DNA from: Anaerolineales bacterium HSG24
Lineage (GTDB): Bacteria > Chloroflexota > Anaerolineae > 4572-78 > J111
Assembly: GCA_030377895.1 (NCBI GenBank)
Contig: JAUCGB010000008.1
Span: 1 to 64,000 of the forward strand
Direction of reading: 5' to 3'
Length of the DNA: 64,000 nt
Shown here: positions 41,768-49,355 of the stretch, piece after piece
Layout of the letters: every line of letters begins with the position of its first letter
Position numbering within the stretch: position 1 is the stretch's first letter
Translations under genes and position numbers: made by a program
The notes under the pieces: generated by a model
Seen by the model: only the letters and a program-made list of their open reading frames with translations
Told to the model about the DNA's origin: nothing
Database searches by the model: none

Positions 41768-42646
41768 ATGGCTGATATATTGAATTGGCTGACCGAGCCG
41801 CTCGGCTACGCTTTTATGGTGCGCGGGCTGACGGCAGCGGTCATAGTGGGGGTGGTCTGCTCGGTATTGGGAACTTATATTGTTTTGCGAGGCATGGCTT
41901 TTTTGGGCGATGCGCTGGCCCATGCCATTCTGCCCGGTGTGGCGATGGGGTATCTGTGGGGCGGGGGCAGTCAGTTTTGGGTCTCGATGGGGGCGTTGGT
42001 GGCCGGAATATTCACCGCCTTTGCTGTGGGAACCATCAGCAAAAGCGGCCTAAAAGAGGATACCGCGATTGGGGTGATGTTTGCCGGAATGTTCGCTCTC
42101 GGCATTGCCATGATTTCGAGCGTGCGGAGCTACACCGTAGACCTGACCCATTTTTTGTTTGGCAATGTATTGGGCGTGTCCAACAGCGACTTGTGGCTGA
42201 TTGGTATTTCTGGTGGATTGGTTTTGTTGACGGTGCTGGTATTTTACAAAGAGTTTATGGTGATGTCATTCGATCCACTATTGGCGACCACCATGCGCCT
42301 GCCGACCACTTTTCTGCACTATCTGCTGTTACTGCTGATTGCGGTGACGATTGTTCTGTCCCTGCAAACGGTCGGCATTGCCCTGATGAGTGCCATGCTG
42401 GTCACGCCCGCGGCTACGGCCTATCTGCTCACCCATCGTCTGCCGGTCATGATGGCTCTCGCGGCCACTATCGGCGCGCTGAGTGGTGTGCTAGGGCTGT
42501 ACCTTTCCTTTTATATGAACATCGCCTCCGGGCCGGCCATTGTGCTGGTCTGCACCACTGCCTTTTTACTGGCTTTTATCTTCTCGCCGAGTCAAGGAGT
42601 GGTTAGGCGGCTTATCGTCAATAACAGGACAGACCCTACTTGCTAG
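41768..42646 (+). CDS. Metal ABC transporter, permease (ZnuB/MntC-like)
   Basis: 292 residues, about eight membrane segments, ABC-3 family: VGVVCSVLGTYIVLRGMAFL, then GDALAHAILPGVAMGYL, which contains the conserved DALAHAILPG motif that contacts the ATPase, and LLVTP-like SAMLVTPAATAYLL. The start at 41768 follows AAAAAGGGGG; the upstream extension of the frame is R2-derived. It pairs with the ATPase gene 105 bases upstream. The C-terminal residues DPTC and the stop fall in an R4 end fragment (GCTAGCCAACAAAG). Confidence 0.93.
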   Translation: MADILNWLTEPLGYAFMVRGLTAAVIVGVVCSVLGTYIVLRGMAFLGDALAHAILPGVAMGYLWGGGSQFWVSMGALVAGIFTAFAVGTISKSGLKEDTAIGVMFAGMFALGIAMISSVRSYTVDLTHFLFGNVLGVSNSDLWLIGISGGLVLLTVLVFYKEFMVMSFDPLLATTMRLPTTFLHYLLLLLIAVTIVLSLQTVGIALMSAMLVTPAATAYLLTHRLPVMMALAATIGALSGVLGLYLSFYMNIASGPAIVLVCTTAFLLAFIFSPSQGVVRRLIVNNRTDPTC

Positions 42647-42667
42647 CCAACAAAGTAGTTTAGGAAT

Positions 42668-42737
42668 GATCACCTACCCGCAAGTTCCAAACTTGCGGGT
42701 AGGTAACTGACTATATCACTACTTCTGCACCACTACC
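42668..42737 (-). repeat. R2 element, core b variant, truncated
   Basis: Reverse complement of the 41658 copy (CACCTACCCGCAAGTT ... ACTTCTGCACCACTACC) lacking its outer left end, which meets an R4 fragment at 42644-42667. The two near-identical copies flank the permease gene in inverted orientation. Confidence 0.8.
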
Positions 42738-42811
42738 TGATCTTTACAGACATCTATAGCCAGAAAAGCACTCGCCAATACCCGAAAGGTTTTTCGGGTA
42801 TCTGATCAACA

Positions 42812-42890
42812 TAAAAGTTCAGTAAAGCCACCCCAGAAACCCGATTTCTCTGAGAAATCGGGTTTCTGACGTTCTTTCTGGCGAGTTCAC
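42812..42890 (+). repeat. R7 element (79 bp)
   Basis: TAAAAGTTCAGTAAAG ... AACCCGATTTCTCTGAGAAA...GGGTTT ... TCTGGCGAGTTCAC. The same 79 bases recur at 61992-62070 with few changes; the core AAACCCGATTTC/GAAATCGGGTTT is a perfect hairpin. Confidence 0.85.
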
Positions 42891-42943
42891 CTCAGCGGCT
42901 ATGATCTTCGTTTCGGCCATCACCCAGCATGGTCAGCCATACA

Positions 42944-42988
42944 AGAACGAAAAATTGCTCCGATTCAATCGGAGCAATTTTTTCGTTC
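42944..42988. terminator. Bidirectional rho-independent terminator
   Basis: GAAAAATTGCTCCGATT / AATCGGAGCAATTTTTTC is a near-perfect stem with A-run and T-run on the two sides, between the convergent permease and CDP-alcohol transferase genes. Confidence 0.9.
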
Positions 42989-43165
42989 TTCGTTCTTCAT
43001 TCTTCGTTCTTCATTCTTCGTTCTTCATTCTTCATTCTTCGTTCTTCGTTCTTCATTCTTCGTTCTTCGTTCTTCATTCTTCATTCCTCATTCCTCGTTC
43101 TTCGTTCTTCATTCCTCATTCCTCGTTCTTCGTTCTTCATTCTTCATTCCTCATTCTTCATTCTC
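42989..43165. repeat. Tandem microsatellite TTC(A/G)TTC(T/C)
   Basis: About 25 units of a 7-base motif alternating TTCGTTC and TTCATTC with some TTCATTCC variants. It begins at the end of the terminator stem and stops just before the stop codon of the gene on the other strand. Confidence 0.9.
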
Positions 43166-43167
43166 AA

Positions 43168-43962
43168 TTACACATCATCATCATCGTCAATCGTCATGGG
43201 AACAAAGGTACGATAGAGGCTAATCGCAATGTAGAGGGCGGCGTAACCGAGGGAGACTATGACAAAAATCGGGCTGACGACGGCAAACGCTGCCGGAGGA
43301 GTCCAGATTTCATTAGGATGGAAGAGGAGCAGGCCCATAGTGGAAAAGGCCCACATCACAGAGGCGATTAACATCAAAATGCGTAAGCCACGTCGTTTGG
43401 TCAAATAATCCATGCGAGAGGGATAGACATATTTTATCGGCACAAAAATCATGATCACCAAAAAAAGCATGATAATCAAATTGATTTGGGAAGATAGTTC
43501 CCAAAAATAGAGGTAAAACACGACGATATTCCAATAACTAGGAAATCCTTTGAAGTAATGGTCGTCGGTTTTTGCATCGTCTTGTGAAAATTGATAGGCC
43601 GAAGCGAGAACAATCAAACTAGATGCGCCCAAACGCCAGCCGTCGGGCAATAGATTGGGGCTAACCATGATAAAAAATGCCGGAACCATGACATAGTTTA
43701 CATAGTCGAGAATATTATCCAGCAAGGCCCCATCAACCTTGGCCGCGGCCACTTTGGTATTGGCCTTGCGAGCCAACGTCCCGTCCACTCCATCGACAAA
43801 AATTGCCGCGCCCATAAACCAAAAGGCTAACCAGAAATGGCCTAAATGGATGGCATATAATGTGACCAGCCCTAACACCGCACCAGTAGCGGTAAATAGA
43901 TGGACCATCCAAGCGGCCACTCGTTGTCGTTTACTAATTATTAAAGCAGAGTCGTTAACCAT
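43168..43962 (-). CDS. CDP-alcohol phosphatidyltransferase, probably phosphatidylcholine synthase
   Basis: 264 residues, about eight membrane segments. The catalytic motif is FVDGVDGTLARKANTKVAAA then KVDGALLDNILDYVNY: D57, D60, A64-R65, G78, D82 and D86 match DG-x2-AR-x8-G-x3-D-x3-D. The segment DDHYFKGFPSYWNIVVFYLY is typical of Pcs, which makes phosphatidylcholine directly from CDP-diacylglycerol and choline. The C-terminus TIDDDDDV is acidic and ends at a microsatellite, so the last residues may vary between strains. The upstream ribosome-binding site is weak (AAAAAGGGC). Confidence 0.8.
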   Translation of the reverse strand: MVNDSALIISKRQRVAAWMVHLFTATGAVLGLVTLYAIHLGHFWLAFWFMGAAIFVDGVDGTLARKANTKVAAAKVDGALLDNILDYVNYVMVPAFFIMVSPNLLPDGWRLGASSLIVLASAYQFSQDDAKTDDHYFKGFPSYWNIVVFYLYFWELSSQINLIIMLFLVIMIFVPIKYVYPSRMDYLTKRRGLRILMLIASVMWAFSTMGLLLFHPNEIWTPPAAFAVVSPIFVIVSLGYAALYIAISLYRTFVPMTIDDDDDV

Positions 43963-43987
43963 GATTTTGCCCTTTTTGAGTTAGATT

Positions 43988-44022
43988 AGGGAGTTCCAAG
44001 AAAATAAATCTCCCACGATCAA
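43988..44022 (+). repeat. R6 left half
   Basis: GGGAGTTCCAAGAAAATAAA then TCTCCCACGATCAA matches 6345-6385; the right arm is replaced by another hairpin. Confidence 0.6.
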
Positions 44023-44100
44023 TGGAGGGTCGGTTTCTAGCCGACATGTTGACTGGAAGCCAACTCTCCGTTTGGGCCAACACATACAACACCCACCTAC

Positions 44101-44199
44101 AGTCTTTCAGATAATGGTTTTCAATTCAAGACCAACCTTCCCGCAAGTTTAGAACTTGCGGGAAGGTGACGGCTGAAAATGTTTATCTGAACATCTATA
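44101..44199 (+). repeat. R3 element (99 bp)
   Basis: AGTCTTTCAGATAATGG ... GTTTATCTGAACATCTAT with the hairpin CTTCCCGCAAGTT / AACTTGCGGGAAG. No gene is seen in the rest of 43963-44440. Confidence 0.9.
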
Positions 44200-44440
44200 C
44201 AAGGAATTTCGTACCTCGTAGGAGATTACTAGCGTCCTTCAAGGTACAAAGTTCTTACGTGCCCGAATGGGTATTGAAAGTCTTTGTGGCCGAAACGAAA
44301 ACCATAACATCCTAACGTTTATTATAGACTATATTAAGCATTGTGTCTATCATCGGCTTAATCAGCCTATTTGACGATGTGAACTGATTGGCGCATAATG
44401 GTTCTATTCTTCTTCTTCAACTATAGCGCGAGGATTCACA

Positions 44441-47044
44441 ATGCTCAATCTTACTGGTCGAATGCTCGGCCCATATCAACTTATGGAACTGACTGGACAA
44501 GGTCGTTTAGCCACAGTTTATCAAGCCTATCAACCCGGCCTCAATCGGCGTTATGTGGCCTTAAAATGGTTTTCGCCACAATTTGAAAAAACGTTAGGGT
44601 TTGGCACGAATCTACATCAAAAGCTAGGACTGCTGATGACGGTCAACCAGCCTCATGTTGTGCCTTTGCTCGATTTTGGACAGGATGCGGGCTATACCTA
44701 TCTGGTCCAACCGTGGCAGACTGGGCCGACGTTGGCAACGTTGCTAACCGAGCAACCGTGGTCGGTTGAAGAACTCGACCTACTGTTGAGCCAACTTGGC
44801 CCAGCATTGAGCCATGTCCATTCCTTGGGACTGGTTCATGGCGACATCCAACCTCGTAATATTTTTGTGACCGAAGAGGCTGATACACCCCATTATCTGC
44901 TGGCCGATTTTGCCATCTCCACCTTGTTGACCGACGCGGGTCAGCAAGCCAGCGCAATCTCACCCGAACAACAGGCCGGACAATCGGCGGACATTCAGAG
45001 CGACATCTACGCTTTGGGGGTGTTGCTCTATCGACTGGCAACAGGTAAATCGTTGGAGGTAACGAGCCAGACTGTGGCACTCCCTAGTCAACACAACCCA
45101 GCCTTATCGCCCGATTTGGAACTGATTATTTTGACCGCACTGGCTTGGTCGCCAAAAAATCGGTATAGCACAATGGACGAGATGATTCAAGCATGGCAAC
45201 AGGCAGTCAGTGCTTTGTCGTATCAAGTTCCGAATATATCCTTACAAAAGCCATTATCAGTCCCGTCAGTCCCCAATCAGGCCCCAAAGTTGCCTCAACA
45301 ACGCCCTCTTTCTGCCTCTTTTCCCTCAGTCAAACAGAAGGCGAGCGGGGCGGGCAGTTCTATCGTCGTGCCTCGTGGCTCGTTTATCGGCCCGTTATTG
45401 ATTGCAGGCGGATTAGCTTTGGTTGCTTGTTTGATGGTCTTTCTGATTACGGCTGGCCTATGGGGCGGGGCTACTGCTTCACCGACCGCGACATTAGTTG
45501 CGGTACAGGTTAATGAGGCTGTACAACCCAATTCGACGGACACACCGACTTCGATACCAATGGACACACCGACTTCGATACCGACGGACACACCCATCGT
45601 CAAACCAACCGAGAGAGAGAATCGATCTGATCAAAAAACTCTCTTAGAATCGGACAAAAAAATCGCACCGCAAAAAGAAAGTAACTTGCCAGATTCGGAT
45701 ACGCCGACTCCGACCCGAACATCCTCTCCAACGCCAAGTCCTATACCAACCGAAGCAGTTGCCTTGAACGCCCCAAATTTGCCAGCCACCAATAATGGCC
45801 TGGCCTGCATCGGCTCGTTTGGCTTTGGAGTCAGTTGTTTGAACGAGTACGGTTGGCAGAGCTATCGTGAAACCAACTCTCCCTTAGATGGCAATTTAAT
45901 CAGCGATATTGCCATCTGTCCTGATGGTCGAATCTTGATGATGCACAGTTCTGGAATCAGTAGTTTTGACGGGCAGAACTGGCAAGAGCATGCTCCCGAT
46001 ATCATAGCTAGTTTTGATGCGGTGGCATGTGATGATCGGGGCGGCATTTGGCTCGCTTATTTTGGCGGAGTGAGTTATTTTAACGGTCAAGATTGGACAA
46101 ATTATCCGATGGAGGTATTGACCAACGATCCTACGAAAAAACTGTTAGAGACTGTCGAAGTCGCGCCCAATGGTGAGGTGTGGGTCTTAACCTCTCGGAC
46201 GGTGGCTCGTTTTGATGGGCAAACATGGACGGTTTATGATCAAAACAATGGTTTTCAAGAGGAATATTTCGTAAAAGGATTAGCTATTGGGCCAAACAGT
46301 CAACCGTGGATTGTAGCTAATAAAAAACTGTTAACCTATAAAAATGGCAAATGGTTGGTTTACGAGGGCCCGAGCTGGTTTGTCTCCGAATCTATGCTTG
46401 TTGATGACGAGGGAAATGTATGGATTGGCATGTTTAGTGATGGATTATATCGCTTTACCGACGGGCAATGGTTTTCCTACACCATTGAAAATAGCCCTCT
46501 CTCGACCAATCAAGTTAAATCATTAGCCAAGGATGACCGCGGTCGAATCTGGATTGGCACCGATTGGGGTTTGCAGGTGCTAGATGGTGAAATATGGCAG
46601 AACTACTTTATGTACAACGCAGATATGGTCGATAATGAGATTAACGCCTTAGCCGTTTCGGGGGCTGGGCCACAGATGCCTCCGCCACAAGAGAAACCGA
46701 CTGGCTCGTTGACCGGACGCATCTTGCGCTTGGAGGAAAAAACCCCGATTGCCTCTGCCCCGGTTGAACTCTGTGTTCGTCGAATCTCCAGTAGTTTTGA
46801 TGGCCCAACGCCTTGCGCCGAGCAACCGTTCGTGCATAAAACTCAAACCAACGCGGACGGCTATTTTACCATTTCTGATTTACCTCCCGGCCATTACCGA
46901 GTTGTGGTACAGGTTCCCGGTGAAAAATGGTATATGTTAACCAAAAAAGAGGATGGGTATTCCTTTTCCTCCGACGAACGATTGACGATACAGGCGGGAG
47001 AGGAAACTCGTTTGGAGCGGTTGTTTATTACCGATTTGGAGTGA
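44441..47044 (+). CDS. Ser/Thr kinase-like receptor with extracytoplasmic propeller
   Basis: 867 residues. N-terminal kinase fold (about 10-265): YVALKWFSPQ keeps the Lys, but the catalytic loop is HGDIQPRN instead of HRDIKPxN and DFG is DFA, so activity is doubtful. One membrane segment near 316-343 (FIGPLLIAGGLALVACLMVF), Thr/Pro-rich stalk with repeated DTPTSIP, then a beta-propeller (about 445-735) with two-component-type units (GGIWLAYFGGVSYFNGQDW, GNVWIGMFSDGLYRFTDGQW, GRIWIGTDWGLQVLDGEIW) and a C-terminal carboxypeptidase-regulatory-like domain (TNADGYFTISDLPPGHYRVV). It may transmit an outside signal to the cytoplasm as a pseudokinase. GAGGA is 8 bases upstream. A small membrane protein gene follows after 7 bases. 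Confidence 0.85.
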   Translation: MLNLTGRMLGPYQLMELTGQGRLATVYQAYQPGLNRRYVALKWFSPQFEKTLGFGTNLHQKLGLLMTVNQPHVVPLLDFGQDAGYTYLVQPWQTGPTLATLLTEQPWSVEELDLLLSQLGPALSHVHSLGLVHGDIQPRNIFVTEEADTPHYLLADFAISTLLTDAGQQASAISPEQQAGQSADIQSDIYALGVLLYRLATGKSLEVTSQTVALPSQHNPALSPDLELIILTALAWSPKNRYSTMDEMIQAWQQAVSALSYQVPNISLQKPLSVPSVPNQAPKLPQQRPLSASFPSVKQKASGAGSSIVVPRGSFIGPLLIAGGLALVACLMVFLITAGLWGGATASPTATLVAVQVNEAVQPNSTDTPTSIPMDTPTSIPTDTPIVKPTERENRSDQKTLLESDKKIAPQKESNLPDSDTPTPTRTSSPTPSPIPTEAVALNAPNLPATNNGLACIGSFGFGVSCLNEYGWQSYRETNSPLDGNLISDIAICPDGRILMMHSSGISSFDGQNWQEHAPDIIASFDAVACDDRGGIWLAYFGGVSYFNGQDWTNYPMEVLTNDPTKKLLETVEVAPNGEVWVLTSRTVARFDGQTWTVYDQNNGFQEEYFVKGLAIGPNSQPWIVANKKLLTYKNGKWLVYEGPSWFVSESMLVDDEGNVWIGMFSDGLYRFTDGQWFSYTIENSPLSTNQVKSLAKDDRGRIWIGTDWGLQVLDGEIWQNYFMYNADMVDNEINALAVSGAGPQMPPPQEKPTGSLTGRILRLEEKTPIASAPVELCVRRISSSFDGPTPCAEQPFVHKTQTNADGYFTISDLPPGHYRVVVQVPGEKWYMLTKKEDGYSFSSDERLTIQAGEETRLERLFITDLE

Positions 47045-47051
47045 TAACGAT

Positions 47052-47495
47052 ATGATTGACGAATTTTATGATGATGATTACGATTATGAAGAAGATTTCT
47101 TTGATGAAAGGCAATTCTCATATCGTCCCTCGCCATTAGTGATATTAATCTTACTGTTGCTAATTCTAGCTATGTTACTTCCGTTTTTAAATCCGATGGT
47201 ATCGACATGGATATATCACCAATCTCCCACGCCCACCCCAGAGCCATCATTTTGGGAGGAAAAGGAGGTTGCTAAGGCAATTAACTTAAGGAGCGACAAC
47301 TCGCTCCGTCATGTCATGCTGAGTCAAAGGCGAAGCATCCACTCGAATATCCGTTTTGAAATTCCGAGTAAAAGACTCGGTAGTGCAAAGCTCGCTTTGC
47401 CTGCAAGGCAAGCCTTGCACTCCGGATTCTGCCATCACTACATGTCTCGGCTGACGTTGATAGTTGGTTGCGAAGATAGAAATTCCCCTGTATAA
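47052..47495 (+). CDS. Small acidic membrane protein with repeat-derived C-terminus
   Basis: 147 residues as read. A very acidic N-terminus (MIDEFYDDDYDYEEDFFDE) and one strong membrane segment (PLVILILLLLILAMLLPFL, residues 28-46), then a Pro/Thr stalk (SPTPTPEPSFWEEKE). From about residue 80 on the frame runs through repeat DNA: a 44-base unit also found at 17118-17162, and an R2 copy that encodes SAKLALPARQALHSGFCHH. The original C-terminus has therefore been replaced. It follows the receptor gene by 7 bases and probably is its partner. No family recognised. Confidence 0.55.
   Translation: MIDEFYDDDYDYEEDFFDERQFSYRPSPLVILILLLLILAMLLPFLNPMVSTWIYHQSPTPTPEPSFWEEKEVAKAINLRSDNSLRHVMLSQRRSIHSNIRFEIPSKRLGSAKLALPARQALHSGFCHHYMSRLTLIVGCEDRNSPV
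47379..47445 (-). repeat. R2 fragment inside the small membrane protein gene
   Basis: GGTAGTGCAAAGCTCGCTTT ... CACTCCGGATTCTGCCATCA in reverse orientation, translated as the tail of the 47052 protein. Confidence 0.85.
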
Positions 47496-47531
47496 TTCAG
47501 GGATTAATCTACCAAAGGAGTTTTTATCTTG

Positions 47532-48215
47532 ATGCAACAGATATTATATGACACCTGCCCTAGTTGTCGGCAAGGGGCAGTGAGTTTGCATGACACCCTT
47601 TATCAATGTGCTGATTGTGGGCTGACTTTGAGAAAAAGCAAGCGATTTATCTTCCTAAATGCCGGCAAGTACGAAGTGGTCAAGCTAGGGACGGGTAGTT
47701 TTGGCATGGACGAACAGGCTATGCAGGGTAAAATCTTTACGCCAGAACTACTAAAAATCACCCTCAATAACGCCTACAGTGACGAACAGCTAGACCAACT
47801 GGCCTCCGGTGATCAATCCATCCTACGCCCAGTGACCACAGTGTTGGCCGTAATTATATTAGAACAATTACAGGAAAAATGCTTTGTTGAGGTACGGGGT
47901 GTCCGACGAGGACATGGCCCAGTCCTCGTCGGCGAACATGGTTATCAGCCCATCGTTGAAATACCGACCAAAGAACTTACATGGCAGGATAAGGGCAATT
48001 TGTTTTGTAGCTCCAACCGACTGGTCATGCCAAGCGATAAATTCACCTTTATCCGCTTGGGCCGAAAAGTATCTGTGGTGCGGGCCTTTCGTAATGGAAT
48101 CGCGATTCAACTCAAAAAAGAAGATTTCGCCACCTACTTTGTCGGCGGTTTGCCGCATGAGTCCGCGGTCATGGCTGCCTATATCATCGGAAAGTTACCC
48201 AAATCCAAAAAATAA
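47532..48215 (+). CDS. Zinc-ribbon protein of unknown function
   Basis: 227 residues. An N-terminal zinc ribbon (CPSC ... CADC, residues 9-12 and 27-30) is followed by about 190 residues that I do not recognise, with a beta-rich middle (FVEVRGVRRGHGPVLVGEHG) and the segment VVRAFRNGIAIQLKKEDF. No membrane segment. AAAGGAG lies 11 bases before this ATG and 8 before the adjacent TTG at 47529, which is an equally good start. It stands alone. Confidence 0.7.
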   Translation: MQQILYDTCPSCRQGAVSLHDTLYQCADCGLTLRKSKRFIFLNAGKYEVVKLGTGSFGMDEQAMQGKIFTPELLKITLNNAYSDEQLDQLASGDQSILRPVTTVLAVIILEQLQEKCFVEVRGVRRGHGPVLVGEHGYQPIVEIPTKELTWQDKGNLFCSSNRLVMPSDKFTFIRLGRKVSVVRAFRNGIAIQLKKEDFATYFVGGLPHESAVMAAYIIGKLPKSKK

Positions 48216-48266
48216 GGATTTGTAGCAGGTAGCGTTACCTCTTAAATACAAACCCGAAGGGGTGGA

Positions 48267-48349
48267 TATGACCGCCGATCAAAAAACTCGCGAATTATCA
48301 GCTTTGAGCCAGAGATGATTCATTCGCGTTAACTGGATTAGCGGTCATA
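48267..48349. repeat. R5 element (83 bp, complete)
   Basis: Terminal inverted repeats TATGACCGC ... GCGGTCATA with inner arms CGCGAATTAT / ATTCGCGTTAAC. The second copy at 59211-59662 is split by two nested elements. Confidence 0.85.
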
Positions 48350-48353
48350 TTTT

Positions 48354-48405
48354 GGTAGTGTTGCCATGTTGACTGATACCTATCAGTCAATAGGTCAGCA
48401 CTACC
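48354..48405. repeat. R2-ended short palindrome
   Basis: GGTAGTGTTG ... CAGCACTACC with a different core (GACTGATACCTATCAGTC). R2-like tips on an unrelated interior. Confidence 0.5.
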
Positions 48406-48444
48406 CATATTTTACGCCACCTTGTTCGGTTTGATTATTATTCT

Positions 48445-49182
48445 TTACTTTAGCCCTGAAACCACCCGTTCAGTCAACACCTGCGCCATCTCCTTCCGAT
48501 ATTCAGTCGAACCCCGAAAATCGGCTGGTGGATTGAGAGTGGACAACGCCTCTTGGCTGACCAGAATCGGCGTGTCGGCCACGCCACACAAAGCGATATG
48601 TTGCGTCTCCGATTCTAGGCGAACCAACGCGGCCACAATCGGCGTGTCGGCGGGAGTGCGGGCCACTCGCTCTGAGGCGGTCTCGCCATGCGTGGGAAAG
48701 GTGACGCTTGTCAGCAGTCGCCCTTTCAACGCCGAGTCGGAATCGGCCAGAAAATCGGTCAAAGGTATGCTCTGCCCTCCATCCGCCCCCTCAAGGATGA
48801 TTGTCGCCTCAAAGACCAGCAAAGCGGCCAACAGTTCGCTCTCCCAATCCCCACCGACGATGACTCCGCCGATAGTCGCCATGTTTCGCATGGTGTTCGG
48901 CCCCTCTCGATGTGCCATCTCCTGCACCAAGGGTGGCATGTCAGCCTGATCGACCAAACTCTGTAGCCGAGTCATAGCTCCAATCGTGACCTGCCCGTTG
49001 TTGCGATCAATCGAATCCAGCCCCACATCTTGTAAATCAACCAACTCCTCAACCTCAGGCGGCATATTGGGGGTTAAATATGTACCTCCGGCAATCAGGG
49101 CGGTGTTGATGCCAGAGCGGTTTAGCAGGCTCAATGCCTCAGCGATAGATTCTGGACGGTGACTATTTTTTATTTGTGACAT
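48445..49182 (-). CDS. FAD-binding subunit of a molybdenum hydroxylase (CoxM/XdhB-like), orphan
   Basis: 245 residues. FAD-binding motifs of the CoxM family are present: LIAGGTYLTPNM near 30 (AGGT type) and NMATIGGVIVGGDWESELLA near 103 (the second FAD motif TIGG), followed by the CO-dehydrogenase flavoprotein C-terminal domain. The start at 49182 has GAGGAG 9 bases upstream and beats the in-frame ATG at 49197. The usual partners, a molybdopterin large subunit and a 2Fe-2S small subunit, are not in the window: upstream there is only a short frame and then an IscB element. It may be the remnant of a broken operon. Confidence 0.85.
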   Translation of the reverse strand: MSQIKNSHRPESIAEALSLLNRSGINTALIAGGTYLTPNMPPEVEELVDLQDVGLDSIDRNNGQVTIGAMTRLQSLVDQADMPPLVQEMAHREGPNTMRNMATIGGVIVGGDWESELLAALLVFEATIILEGADGGQSIPLTDFLADSDSALKGRLLTSVTFPTHGETASERVARTPADTPIVAALVRLESETQHIALCGVADTPILVSQEALSTLNPPADFRGSTEYRKEMAQVLTERVVSGLK

Positions 49183-49186
49183 AATA

Positions 49187-49354
49187 TTACTCCTCATGTA
49201 AAGTAAACAGTATCAATTGATCTGTTTCTATATCTAAAGCCACACTTAATTGGACTACTTGAGCTTCATTTACCGTCACCATGCCGGTGGTGGCTCTACC
49301 CGGCATACTGATGGTGTTGCGACAAGTCGCTTGAAACATAGTTTGGTTTATCAT
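49187..49354 (-). CDS. Short frame coupled to the CoxM-like gene, possible 3' remnant
   Basis: 55 codons from an ATG at 49354. Its stop TAA lies inside the Shine-Dalgarno region of the CoxM-like gene, 4 bases before that ATG, as in a coupled operon. The protein (TISMPGRATTGMVTVNEAQV ... ILFTLHEE) matches no family I know. The frame also stays open a little further into the iscB 3' end, so it may be the tail of a gene truncated when the IscB element inserted. Confidence 0.4.
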   Translation of the reverse strand: MINQTMFQATCRNTISMPGRATTGMVTVNEAQVVQLSVALDIETDQLILFTLHEE

Positions 49355-49355
49355 T

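Noticed and set aside
41785-42606. 273-codon frame overlapping the permease in another phase
   Set aside because: Shadow of the permease; rich in Cys, His and Arg, with no membrane segments or known motifs.
42901-43371. Ser/Phe-rich frames over the heptamer microsatellite
   Set aside because: Open only because the repeat unit has no stop; no start signal or protein logic.
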